Below are positions 49,345-60,960 of a stretch of DNA of 64,000 nt, piece by piece. A program made the position numbers and the translations under genes. Positions within the stretch are counted from its first letter, which is position 1; each line of letters starts with the position of its first letter. Below the pieces are notes generated by a model. It made no database searches. It was not told where the DNA came from and saw only the letters and a program-made list of their open reading frames with translations. This stretch comes from Progne subis subis (lineage: Eukaryota > Chordata > Aves > Passeriformes > Hirundinidae). Location: NCBI GenBank assembly GCA_022316685.1, contig JAKJHU010000030.1:10664360-10728359 (forward strand). The letters run 5' to 3'.

Positions 49345-51179
49345 CACCATGGACTGAGAAAGAAACCATAAGAAGTAAAACACACACACACAAAATATTT
49401 CTTGTTTTGTGTAACATATTTAAGAATTTTACCTTCTATTGGAGAAACACTTCACACTGTGTAGGTATTTATTAACTAGTAAATCAGATACCAAATTTTA
49501 GGCATCTAACTCTAAATTTATTTATTTGCTTGAAATCATATATATACACAAAGTTTTGAACAGCAGAGTGCACTTTGGTTTCGTTCAGCATGATAACCAA
49601 AATAGGTGGTATTTACCCATTGGTAAACACACAAGCTGCCTCTGTTTATAAGGCCAATCTGATGATGAGTATATTATCAAAGCTGAAACGGTGTCTGCTA
49701 TAAAAGGGTTATCAGCACTACTGTGCTTTCCACACTGCTGTGCCAGTGTGTCTCAGTCCTGACTTTGCTCAGTGATGGAGCACTGAAACTGCCCTCATTT
49801 GCAGTGTTTAAATAAATTCTTATTAGAGACAGTGGGAATTTAGCAAAGTTTTACATTGTTACAAACTATTACTGCTCATAGTTCATTGACTACAGATGGG
49901 CTGCCAAGTACTAGCAGCGTTTAATGTTGCCCTGATGCAGTTTTAAATAAAATGTGTTTATTATCATAAGCAGAAACCAGGGCTTACAGAAGGTAGAATG
50001 CAAGTGCCAGATATTAAACAGTGCTTTGTCACCTCACAATAAAATGTCAGCAAGAGTATTTTTTCATGAGATTGAAAACCTATTTGATGAGAAGAATCTT
50101 GGTGATGCTTAGTAAGGACTTTGAGACTGTGGACATTATTTAGACAATTTTGTGGTACCTGCATTAATCTGGTTTGAGATGGTAGGTGGTTTTGTGTGTT
50201 CTCTTCCCTCCCTATTGCTTTTCAATTTATTTCCCCAGAGAGTATGGGTTAGGCACAGCAGCTGGCTGTCACTGTGACTTGCTTTTTACTCAGCTGTGGA
50301 GCTGAGCTGAATAAGGAACAAGGAGAAAAAGTCAGCAAAGTTGACCAAAGTCAGTCAGTGCCATAGTTGAAATTGGAAAATGGAATCATCTTGACTCCCA
50401 GCCTAAATGCTACAGGACTTGCCTGCTTTTAATTAATTACTGCAAGTTTTGGAAACTCTCTTACTATTCTGTTACATTTTACTTATATTTCCACAGGAGA
50501 AAAGTGGTGGTAGTAATGAAGAAACAAAAAACAGACACCCAACACTGTGAGCTAGATATTTTGAGCTACTCTATACAGAAATTTCTATATTGTTTTATAG
50601 GTGACTCTGCTTATTTTTTCAATTCAAGATTTGTGAATTCACTGGAAAACAGAAAAATGGGTCTAACATGGGAATGAAAGTATAAAATAGTAAACAGAAT
50701 GGAGTATATTTTAAATGTTTAAATCACACCTTCAGGTTTAGTTCACAGCTGCTATGTTACTTCATATAGGCATAACTGAATATTTAGAGCTAACTTACTA
50801 ACTTGTAGATGTATCACGGAATCTCTCATGAATAATGAGAAGCAGTGAAGTAGTGATAGCACTGGGACCACTAGGAAACACAGAGGGGAAAAGAATTATT
50901 TTAGAAGGTAGTGGGAAAAATAGAAATACCTGCTAAGGTAACATAGAGATACACCTGTGAACTAAACCTGAAGGTGTGATTGTGAGCAATAACTGAAGTG
51001 GAATAGAGTCTCTAAAGATTACGTCACATAGAAAGTCATTCACCTTGTGAAGATGGCAGAATTGTATATATTTTTATTATTTTAATATTAAAATATATTT
51101 GTATAAAATAATTTAAATTGTTTTAATTTGTTGAAAATTGTTACTTTAACTCAAAAAATTGATATTACTGCAGCATTCT
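49345..51179. other. AT-rich DNA, no gene recognised
   Basis: A short CA tract is at 49380-49392, and the segment 51060-51130 is extremely AT-rich. No gene is supported. Confidence 0.55.
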
Positions 51180-51600
51180 GTGCTTGAAATTTCTTGCCCA
51201 GTTGCTCTACAATTTTTACAGGGAGCAAACTATGACTGATCTGTAATTTCCCAGGCTGTTCCTTTGGACTTTTTAGAAGATGAGTACAATATGTGCATTT
51301 CTCTGAGTTTAGGAGATACTCCCTCTATCTTCATGAGCTGTTAAAGGTGAGAGCAGCCAGATCTGCCAGCATCACTGGATAACACCTTTTATTTCTACAT
51401 ACTTGTAGAGGTTCAACCCTCTTGAGTAATCTCTGACTCAGCTCTTATTCACAGCTGATAGATCTCAACCTTGACCCTTTTCACTGACCACAGGGACCTT
51501 AGAGCCCCCAGTTGTGAAGACTGAGGCAAAGAAGGTATTTAAAGACCTGAGTCTCATCAATGTCCACTATCATTTAGTCACCTGCAGTCTAGGTGTTGGC
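51180..51600 (-). mobile_element. CR1 LINE fragment (mid-ORF2)
   Basis: The plus strand shows reversed, decayed landmarks of the CR1 ORF2 centre: 'actgatctgtaatttcccag', 'gctgttcctttggactttt' and 'gaagactgaggcaaagaagg' followed by a 'tttaaagacctgagtctc' block. No CR1 3' end is attached and no frame stays open. This is an old internal scrap. Confidence 0.6.
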
Positions 51601-54600
51601 TGAATAGTTTCAGAGTTCTGTTGGAAAAGAGATTATAGCCTATAAAGAGCACATCCTGAGATTTTTAGTGAACCCATATTGCAAAAACCACTCAAATGTC
51701 ACATCTGTAGCTAGGCTGTTGCATTTTCAACTACTTCAGTTATACCTCTAACCCAAACAATGCTGAAAACCAGCAATATTAGTTTGAACCAAATGGTGGA
51801 TAAACTGCTTGTGATATCTCATAATGACTCTAATAGTGAGGACAAATCTTGAAAATGTAAAATGTCCATTAAGAAATACACATAAGGACATTGTACGCTG
51901 AGATATAGTTGCTGGGCAACAAAACAATGCCATATATAGATATGATCAGAAGATAATTTGAAGCTATTTTCAGGATGAGGAAAGAAGGAAAACAGTCATT
52001 AGGGACTGTAGATAAAATTATAGCAAGAAAGAAAGCATTAACACACATGCGGTAATATGCAAAATTAAGATTTTGTCATGTAAAAGGAATGAAGTGAAAA
52101 ATCTCTAAAAAACCAACCAAACAAATAAAACCCCACACAACCTCTTCAATATGCCAACTTCAATATCCCAACCCCAACTGGCATAGATAAAAATATAAAT
52201 TCAGTACCATGAGAAAATGTTCAGATTAATTTGCACAAGACCTCCCAACAAAGCAAGGAAAAAGAATAACTAATCTTTGCCAGCTATTGAGGGCACTCTA
52301 TATGATTTACCAGATTAAACTGCTGACTGCATGTATTTTTACATGCAAAGTATCAGTGTCATTGGAACAGCTTGGCAGTGTTCACATGCCTCTTGACAAG
52401 TATTTTTGGGTACAAAGGGCTTTGGGTATGAACAGTGCCTGCAAGTTTATAGTGACATAAAGTAAACTAGGCTTTGAAGAAAAGTACAAGGATTGTAACA
52501 GATAGTTATAACAGATGATAGTCTTATAAAAAAAGTAAAGGAGAGGCAAGCCTTAAGAGTGATGTGGGGATATAACTACATTAAGCATTTTTTCTCAAAG
52601 CATTTTAAGTTAAACTGAAGCTGGAAAGACCTACCGTTGCCTTCTTCAGCTATCATTTGATTCTGAAAAACTCCTTATGGTACTGAGGACCATTAGAAAT
52701 ATATCCAGGTCATGGGAGAAAAGAGGAGGCCAGCATTTTGCTATACAAAAATTGATCAAAAGCCTGAGAATATTCAAGCAGCAGAAAAAGAGTAAAACAT
52801 CGAAATAACTAGAAACCAGGAACTAATATTTAATGAAGTAAAGAAATGTATATGTGGATCACTGATCCTGAAGTACTATAATTCAGTGCAGTAGCCCACA
52901 GTGTAATGAGACTGGGCTGTTTTTTAAAAATTTTGAGGAGCAGCATTTAGAAAAATAAATATGATAGCATTTTCTGGTTAGGAGCAAGTAGAGATAGCAT
53001 TCAGGAAAGTAGCTCCTGGTTGCATTCTTCAAAATGGAATAATTCTACTTTCCTCAGCTTTGGGCACAGACAGATCTGTCTGCAGACAGATCCCAGGTCA
53101 TTAAAAAGCATCATGAAGCATCCACAGCCAAGTGAACCTGGGTGTGTACAGCAGATGTTACTGAGACTTGAGTGTTAGGGTGTGAGAACAAGGTGCTACT
53201 CAGGGAAGGTTTCTGTATATTATACATGCTTTCCTGCATGTTGCAGAAATTATATGGCTCTGTCAAAAAGGGGATAAAGTCTGCCAATACATGAAAAAAC
53301 CCCAACACGTAAGCTAGGATATATTAGGAATGGAAATGAAAACAAACAAGAAAATGTAATTAGGCCAATCCATAGTGTTCTGTGAACCTTATTGATTGAA
53401 CTTCCTCAAAAAGATGAAGCAACAGTGGAAGTAGAAAATATTCTGGGTAGGCTGCAAGAGATCAGAAGCACAGATGACAAAATAAGATTTAAACTTGGAA
53501 AAATGTGCTCCATATAAAATCATGAATTATATACAGATGCAAGTAGGGAATTATCCTATTTTCTTATAAAAAGTTAAGAGAGTGAGTTGAATTACCTAAT
53601 AATAGACTTTAAAAAAAAGTAAAAAATTACTTGGGTTTTTTTCATGTGGTGCAAGGTAATTTTATAGAATTTATTTCTGCATGTTTTGGAAAACAAATAG
53701 ATCAAGAAATTGAATTTTAAAAAATAGCCTTTACTGAAAGTGAATTCCAAGTTATTGCATTCTGGAGCTTTTAGTCCAGGATTGATTCATTTTCATACTT
53801 TTTCCATCTCCGATATTTTTTCCCTTCCAGCTGTTGCCATTAATCACATTCATCCACTTTGGATACAACTGTGTCTCCTTACCACACATATACTGACTGC
53901 AATATTTAAGAATTTCAAAATAACCTGAATTTGGTACAAGAGAAAATGCATTTATTTATCTCTTACAGTTGGCTAAAATGGAAGAAACAAATGCCCTTAG
54001 GAACTCATAATGGAAAAAAGTAAGAAGAATGAGTGGGACTCTATCTGGTCAGAAACTAAATCAGAAAACCACGCCTAGGTAAGCACATCAAAATACATCA
54101 GTTTTCTATTCTTTAATACTTGTACCAGAATATAAAGATCTAAATTACTATGATGGCAATATTAAAAATAAAGAAAATTCCTGTGTGCATAGTAACACAA
54201 ACTCTTTTCTTTAAGTATACTTTATCAGAAAATACAGTATGTATAATTCTTTTTTCCCCATTTATATCTTTGAAGATGCCAATTGACTCAAAAATCACTC
54301 TGTAGCTTTTGAGTGTTTCTGAGCCAGAGATAGCTACATGAACAAAAAGAGGATGCAGAGACTTATTTTACTTTACTATTGTTTCTAGGGAGAGTGCTCT
54401 GCTGCGATTCCTCACTAAGCTTGTTTGTCTCACTCTGTCTGGGATTTTCAGAGACAGTTCACTGACATAGCGGAAGCTTAGAGTGGTTCAGGTTTTTATG
54501 GTTTTGTGTTTTTTGGTGGTTTTTTTGGGTTTTTTTTTTTTTTTTTTTCATCATCTTTAATTCTGTAACTATGGAATTTCTAAACAATAGGTCAAATCCT

Positions 54601-54875
54601 CAGGGGCTAGTAAATAGTTTTAAAGGATTTTTTGAAACATGCAGAGTTACAGCAATTCTGCAGCCCAAGACTGGCAGCCTGTTAGTGCCTACAGAGAAGT
54701 AAAAAATCCCAGTGAATTCAGAAGCAGTCAATTACAGCTTAAGGGTCTGACCTGATTTGTGTTATATTCATTCTCATGTTTATGACTGACTTAAGGAAAA
54801 TGAAAATCAGTCCCAACAAGTGTTAATCATTGCTCTTTCTGATTGTCTTACCTTTAATATCCTGCTTTTTGGCCC

Positions 54876-55040
<165 letters not shown>

Positions 55041-55989
55041 AAGTATTTTTTTCTATCTCCCATCCAATTATACAATTAAAAGTATTTTAATCTTATCAAA
55101 ACACATGAAAAACTGTATAAAACAAACCACATATTTTAAAACTGGATATGTTAACCTGACAATTACAAAATGCTAGAGTATTTGACTGCATACTATTATG
55201 ACTTTTTCAATCCATTTGACAGGACCTCCAAGTCCAACATGGTTTTTATGGAAGATAACAATCACAGAGAGCATCCATAACGTTTAATGCTTAGTCTTGT
55301 TTGATGCCTTACTTATTTTTTAATTACACTGATTTCTCCATATAGTTGAGTTGTAACTTATATTGCAAAATGACTAAGCAGAAATGTTGTGGAAAGAGAG
55401 AATAAAGTTCCTTGAGAAATCAAAAGATAACCCAGGTCTCCAAAAGCCAACACCCTTGACCCATGTTGAGCTATTTGATTACACCTAAAAGCCTGGTTTC
55501 CTAAAATATTTTCTGTATTTGTCAGTGTCTTAAGAAGAGGCACTCCCTCACAGGTGCAAAATATTCATAATGTGCTCTGCTTGGCCTGTTTTTTAAATTT
55601 GTTTTCTCTCTGACTTTTCTCAGGTTTCATCACTTAGATGTAGCTTGATTGGCCAACCATTACACTGACATTAAATTTCAGTGCTAATATTATATGCCCT
55701 AACACCCTTGATAAGGTATTTCTTATTCAAATCAACTGCTGATTGACATCTGTCGATATATATTAGGAATTTGAAAATATTATGGGATTTTTCATCCTAC
55801 AAAATGCTTTCCCATTTGAACCCCTTAGAAGAAGATTATAGCTATACTACAGATATTTTCTTATATCTTTCTAATTTTGCTAATGGTTCTTTTTCTTAAA
55901 AAAATATGTATATTCATTATTTAATTATATCTGTAGAAAATCAAAGAAAATAGGTAATTTTACTTTTTACCATAGACTCAGTGTCATAG

Positions 55990-56095
55990 GTTTTTTGGTT
56001 GGGTTTTTTGGGGGGTTTTTTTGTGTTTTTTTGTTTGTTTGTTTTGGTTTGGTTTGGTTTGGTTTGGGTGTTTTTTTTTGGTTTTTTTTTTTTTC
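55990..56095. repeat. GGTTT/GTTTT-rich low-complexity tract
   Basis: It contains tandem 'ggttt' units (about 56046-56067), a G6 run and long T runs ending in C5. Confidence 0.85.
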
Positions 56096-56711
56096 CCCCA
56101 AAATATTTTTTGTGATACTTTCTTAGAGCCTGAACAGTATTAATATATCAAAAAAGTTTTTTCAAGGATCAAAAAATAAATCCAGATGGATTAGGGCCCT
56201 CAGCTAAAGGAAAGGTCTTTGTGTTAATGCAAAGTGCAGATGTTCTGACATGAAGATGTATGATAACTTGATTCATACCACCACACCTCCATTATAAAAG
56301 ATTTTTTTCAGATTCTTGTATTGCATTCTACTGCAGTGTGTTCTTCCAGGCTTTTTCTCTCTAGAAACTGACATAAAATATGTTTTCTTGCTCTCAGAAT
56401 TGAAATATAGATAGCACATAAGAAATGAAGTGAACTTTTACATAAATGTAATTATACCAGTTGTAGGTGAAAGACTAACAAGTTTATTTAACTGATAATC
56501 TAATAAGAATGTTTTGTGTAATCGGAATAGAAGACAAAAAGAGAAAATGGTCTGAAATATTAAATTAAGTAATAACAGCTGAATGCAAGTTGTTATCTAA
56601 TGGCCTCAAATAACATGACACGTCCCATGCTTGAGTCTCAAACACTTTTTCCTTTATTAATGAAGTAAAAAAGCAGATATTTTTCCCCCTGATTTTTTGA
56701 ATTGCATAAAC

Positions 56712-57040
56712 ACACAGTCACAGAATGGGCAAGATTGGAAGGGACCACTGGAGGTTGTCTTGTCCAACCTCACTAATAGAGACTTGTCTTGAAGTACACT
56801 ACTCAAGATTGTATCCAGATGGTTTTTGAATATATCCAGAGACGGAGGCTCTACAGTCTCCCTGGGCAATCTGTTCTAGTGTGCAGTGAGTGTGTGATGG
56901 TGCACAATGAAGAAGTTATTTCTCATGTTCAGGTGGAACTTCCTCTCAACACCCTCCCTTCAGATACTTATACACATTGAAGAAGGCTCTTCTCAGTTGC
57001 CCTTTCTCATAGCTGAACAGGACCAACTCCCTCAGTCTCA
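56712..57040 (-). mobile_element. CR1 LINE, 3' part, left of the nested provirus
   Basis: The left end is the inverted CR1 terminus 'cagtcacagaatgggcaaga' followed by 'ttggaagggaccactggagg'. It proceeds through 'gggcaatctgttctagtgtg' and 'ctgaacaggaccaactccct', the reversed end of ORF2. It then breaks at the provirus and continues without loss at 60485. Confidence 0.88.
57035..57040. repeat. Target-site duplication, left copy (gtctca)
   Basis: Identical to 60485-60490. Removing the provirus and one copy restores a continuous CR1. Confidence 0.9.
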
Positions 57041-57426
57041 TGTGGTGGTTCTTTGAGAGACCCAGATGACCATCAATGGCAAAAGGCACAGAGCCTGCTC
57101 TCTCGCAGGGGGGATATCACGGCTTTATTCTTAGGGGTCCTGCCACTGCTGGCCGGAGCTCTTACTTAGCTCCTTTCCCATCCCCACCTGTGCCAGAGAG
57201 ACCCAGGCCCCGGCTGTCCTGGGGCTTTTTCCCAGGAGGGATGGGCCTCGAGGCAGGGACAAGCCACAGCTCAATAAGGGATAAGGTGGGAGTGGAACAG
57301 AGTTGGGTTACATTCCAGTGTGGGGGATGGGCGCAGCCAAGCAGGGACAAACCATGTGATACAGTAAAAGGGGATACAATAGAAAAACATTACAAACCCA
57401 ATAAACCAAATTAATGCGCTACAACA
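57041..57426 (-). mobile_element. 3' LTR of betaretrovirus-like provirus
   Basis: On the minus strand the 386-bp LTR starts TGTTGTAGCG and ends CCACCACA. It is homologous to the 5' LTR at 60152-60484 over the R-U5 part. In U3 it carries about 50 bases that the other copy lacks. A minus-strand AATAAA lies at 57124-57129. The two LTRs differ by roughly 20 changes over about 215 aligned bases as counted by eye, so the insertion is not recent. Confidence 0.92.
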
Positions 57427-57440
57427 TCTCCCTCTTTCTC
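57427..57440 (-). promoter_or_regulatory. Polypurine tract of the provirus
   Basis: The minus strand reads GAGAAAGAGGGAGA immediately before the TGTTGTAG start of the 3' LTR, the expected plus-strand primer site. Confidence 0.75.
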
Positions 57441-57441
57441 A

Positions 57442-57830
57442 TTAAATTGAGAAGGAGGAAGGCTCAGTCCGTGGGAGATGTTCAGAGTTCGGACCTTGAG
57501 TACCTTTAAAGTTGCAGAAGTAAAAAATTACCTTTAGTGCAAATAAACTGTCCAGAAAAACACTGTTAAAGGGATAATTAGGAGAGGGTTCAGCGCTTTC
57601 TTCTCCTCCAGGCAGCACTGGCCACTTGTGAAGCCTCTGCAGGTGGCTTTGCAGGAGGCTTTTAGGGACGAAAGGTTTCACCCACTCGGCTGTCACCCAC
57701 TTGAGACCTGGGGGAGTGGACACATAGGCGTACCCACAACCCCAGATGACCAGATCATGAGGACTTTTTGCTTCTCTGTTCGCTGGATCCTTTACTATCA
57801 CATCTGGTGACTTTTGCTGAAAGGCAGAAC
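57442..57830 (-). pseudogene. Integrase C-terminal scrap and 3' end of provirus
   Basis: Within a 253-codon open frame (58203-57442), the part at about 57750-57664 resembles the C-terminal DNA-binding domain of class II retroviral integrases. It reads 'DLVIWGCGYAYVSTPPG', then 'KWVTAEWVKP'. The zinc-binding and catalytic core domains, the protease and the reverse transcriptase are missing, so the frame joins gag-side sequence to the end of pol. Downstream, a hydrophobic stretch (about 57555-57500) precedes the polypurine tract. It might be an env scrap, but I cannot confirm that. Confidence 0.65.
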
Positions 57831-58089
57831 TGGTTAAAGCAGGATTAGTTAATTCAATATTTACATTTTCCAGTTTTTTCTCCCCCCTCCTTGGACTTGC
57901 CCCATTTATGTCAGTACGCTGGGCAAGCCGGCACTCAGCTTTTAGTTTTTTGAAAAATTCCTTTTGGGCCCCCAAGCCCCCCCGCCCCCATCGTCCTGAA
58001 AGTCCAGTAATTGTCTCTTTAAAGGGCATTGAGAAAACCAATGTCCTGCCTGATTGCACAGGAGACACATTGTTCTTCTCTTGGGTGGT

Positions 58090-59466
58090 GGTCATGGCAC
58101 AGGTGCAGGAGGCACGGTGTCTGCAGCAGCAGCTTTTTGTGGTAGCTTGACTCTGGAACTGTGGCTTTGGTGAGCTGTTATGAAGGGAACCTTCCTGGCA
58201 CACACCTGGAGCATGTCATCTAAGCTTGGAGCTGGTTCTGTAGTGAGGCTGAGGATAGCTGCCTTTTCGTTCGCATTGGTCAGGACCATTTCCTCCAGGA
58301 CCTGTTCTTGGGCTCCTTCCTCCTTAACCTGTAACTCAATAGCTCAGGTTAATTGCTCCACAAATGCTACAAAATGTTCTGATGGAAGCAAAGGAATTTC
58401 CTGAGCCTGCTTGAGGGCTGAGACCCATTCACCATCACCACATAGATGTTCTAATTGAACTGGGAAATTATTATCAACAGCCATTTCAGGATTTTGCCAA
58501 AGCTCCGGAAGTAAATCTCTTCGGAGGTCAAAGGGAACTGTAGGATTCCCCGCTAATTTTGCTTTTAAACGGTTTCAAAAGTATTCACCTTTATATCCAA
58601 AATTGATTTGAGCTTTGCATAAATCCTGAATCGTTTGTTGGGGGAAGGGGTCCCAATAACCATGGACAACATCCCCTCTTTTTGCTGTTGATATGTGAAA
58701 GGGGTGGCAGAAAAGCTGGGATCGCTTCCTGCTTTCGGGTTCCCAGCTCCCCCCCCCGCCTCCCCTCCAGGGCGTGGGAACTGGGACTGTGGGCAGGGAA
58801 ACCGTGGGAGCCAGGGGCAGGGAGGGGCTGGAGGCTTGAGTCACAAGGGGCGGAGTTGGAGGGTGGAGGTTTGAGGGTAGGGGGCAGAGTCAGAGGAGAG
58901 GGCAGTGCCAGGGGCGGTGCCGAAGGGAAGGAGGGGTCTGGGGAGAGGAAGGGATTGCAAAAGGGATTGTGGGAAGGAGGGAGAGGCAAAGGGAGAGGCT
59001 CCTTGTGGCTGGAGAGCACATGGCTTTGGCCATTTTGGACAAAGGAATCCCCTCCATCTTGTGACCCCCCCCACAGAATTGAGACCAGCCTGGGGATCAC
59101 TAAGATGGGGCTTTTGAACACCTGATCTGTCTGCAAAAGTACAAACTGGGGAAAATCCACAAAGAACTGGCTTTTTTTTTTTTCTTTTCATTTTGCTTTT
59201 ACAATGCAAACTTAATTTTTAAGCTGTAAAAAGCAAAATTTGCATTTTCTTTATTATTAGAGGAACCAGATTCAACTATTTTATTTGCAACAGCCTCCCA
59301 AAATTCTGGGAAGCTTATTTGCTCTAATGATACATGTGAAAACTGAGAAAACAACCACCAAATTAATTTTTTCAACTGTTTCTTTGAACAATGGGTCTTC
59401 CCATCATCCAAGGCACTTAAAATTTGATAATACTCTTTGTTGAGACACAGACAGCCTAGCACCCAT
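58090..59466 (-). pseudogene. Decayed gag (matrix, proline-rich linker, capsid)
   Basis: A minus-strand ATG at 59466-59464 begins Met-Gly-Ala-Arg-Leu-Ser, a myristoylation-type matrix start. The frame shifts after about 18 codons. The rest of the matrix ('KKQLKKLIWWLFSQF') is read in the next frame, down to about 59200. A GC-rich, proline/serine-rich linker covers about 59000-58740. Capsid follows: 'WDPFPQQTIQDLCKAQINFG' (about 58655-58597) in one frame, then the C-terminal capsid piece with 'NANEKAAIL' and 'PSLDDMLQVC' (58289-58190). No Cys-His zinc knuckle (nucleocapsid) is present. Multiple frameshifts and a stop near 58340 rule out a product. Confidence 0.8.
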
Positions 59467-60131
59467 TTTTGGCTCAGATTTTAAGTTTCTGTGTCCCCTT
59501 TAACTGTGACTGGGAAATCGAAAGGAAAAAAAAAAACCTCTCTGGAAAGAAAAAAAAACCAAAGGGGAAACAGTTACCTTTTCCACCCCTTCCAAGCAGC
59601 CCAAAGGAATGTGCTATTAAAGCACCCTGAAGGTTTACTCTGAAAGCAAAAACCTTCCCCCAAAGGAAAAATCCCTTTTCCCTGAGGAACACCCCCTCTG
59701 AATAGGATTTTTCCTTAGATACCAAAGTGATAATACTTACCAAACACCCAGTGTTCAGACGAATATTTCCTTTCATTCCCAATCACTCCTTTTGCCTGAG
59801 ATTGACCCTTTTTGATGCAAAAAGAGCTTCCAGTCTCGGTTCCCAGGGTCAGCTTTCCACAAACATGTGGTCACCTTCCCTGGGAGCAGCCTGCCATTCG
59901 GGGGGCTTCTTTGCAGCACTCGAATGGGTTTTTTAAGTCCAAAGGAAAAAACTACAGCCCTGACCTGTGGAATCCTATGTTTTGGAGACTCCACAGCGAA
60001 TGCCAAGCCTGACGGGTCTGTCTCTGTGTGGGTGTGCTCCGTTTATGAACTCACATGCCTGTGTGAGATTCCGTGGCCACATGCTCCACCCGTGGTTCTT
60101 CCAGCTTTCTGGGAGCCCCTTATGGCTTTGA
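59467..60131 (-). other. Leader of the betaretrovirus-like provirus
   Basis: About 665 bases between the primer site and the gag start, longer than many leaders. The packaging signal would be expected here. I see no ORF with a recognisable product. Overlapping short ORFs on both strands are incidental. Confidence 0.6.
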
Positions 60132-60149
60132 GCCCCACGTTGGGCACCA
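60132..60149 (-). promoter_or_regulatory. Primer binding site, tRNA-Lys-like
   Basis: The minus strand reads TGGTGCCCAACGTGGGGC, two bases inside the 5' LTR. It matches the tRNA-Lys(1,2)-type site of betaretroviruses except for one base (TGGCGCCC in the usual form). Confidence 0.85.
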
Positions 60150-60151
60150 GC

Positions 60152-60484
60152 TGTGGTGGTTCTTTGAGAGAACCAGACGACCGTCGATGGCAAAAGGCAC
60201 AGAGACTGCTCTTTCACAGGGGGGATATCACAGCTTTATTCTTAGGGGTCCTGCCCCCACGGGCTGGAGCTCTTACTTAGCTCCTTTCCCGTCCCTGCCG
60301 GTGCCAGAGAGACCCAGGCCCCGGCTGTCCAGGGGCTTTTTCCCAGGGGGAATGGGCATAGAGGCAGGGACAAACCATGTGATACCAAGGGGATCCAAGT
60401 TTCCAAGGGGATACAATAGAAAAACATTACAAACCCCAATATAAAAATGAAACACAATATAAACCAAATTAATTCGCTACAATA
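60152..60484 (-). mobile_element. 5' LTR of betaretrovirus-like provirus
   Basis: This 333-bp minus-strand LTR has outer terminus TATTGTAGCG, where the other copy has TGTTGTAGCG, so the terminal TG is mutated to TA. It ends CCACCACA next to the primer site. The U3 is shorter than in the 3' LTR by about 50 bases. The direct repeat gtctca begins at 60485. Confidence 0.92.
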
Positions 60485-60490
60485 GTCTCA
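60485..60490. repeat. Target-site duplication, right copy (gtctca)
   Basis: Identical to 57035-57040. Confidence 0.9.
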
Positions 60491-60960
60491 CCTTTTAAGA
60501 GAGATGTTCCAATCCCTTAATCATCTTTGTCACCCTCCACTGGGCCTGTTCCAGGAGTTCCATGTCTCTCTTTTCCTGAGGAGCCCAGAACTGGACACAG
60601 CACTCCAGATGTGCCTCACTAGGGCTGAGTAGAGGGGCAGGATCACCTCCCTTGACTTACTGCCAAAGTTCTTCCTAATGCACCCCAGGATAACATCGAC
60701 CTTCCTGGCCACAAGGGCACTTCTGGCTCATGGACAGCTTGTTTTCCACCAGGATGCCCAGGTCTTTCTCCACAGAGCTCCTTTCCAGAAGGTCAGCCCC
60801 CAGCCTTCACTGGTCATTGGGGCTGTTCCTCCCTAGGTGCAGGATTCTGCATTTGCCTTTGTTGAATTTCAGGCAGTTTTTCTCTGCTCATCTCTTCAAC
60901 CTGTCAAAGTCCTTCTGAAAGGCTCACAGCCCTCAGGGGTATGGACCTTCAGTCTGTGTG
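60485..60960 (-). mobile_element. CR1 LINE, upstream part, right of the nested provirus
   Basis: It continues the CR1 of 56712-57040. The minus-strand ORF at 60712-60530 gives CR1 reverse-transcriptase C-terminal blocks: '[35 protein letters not shown]'-type order, seen as 'LGCIRKNFGS' then '[11 protein letters not shown]'. Further upstream, 'gcaggattctgcatttgcct' (plus strand) is the reversed Lys-Cys-Arg-Ile-Leu block. The 5' truncation is at about 60960. The frame is partly open but broken overall. Confidence 0.88.

Larger units (their letters stand above)
57041..60484 (-). mobile_element. Internally deleted class II (betaretrovirus-like) provirus
   Basis: The order on the minus strand is 5' LTR, tRNA-Lys-like primer site, leader, gag without nucleocapsid, integrase tail, polypurine tract and 3' LTR, about 3.4 kb in all. 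Protease, reverse transcriptase, most of integrase and a recognisable env are lost. The 6-bp duplication gtctca frames it, and the target was an existing CR1. It is non-coding as it stands. Confidence 0.9.
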
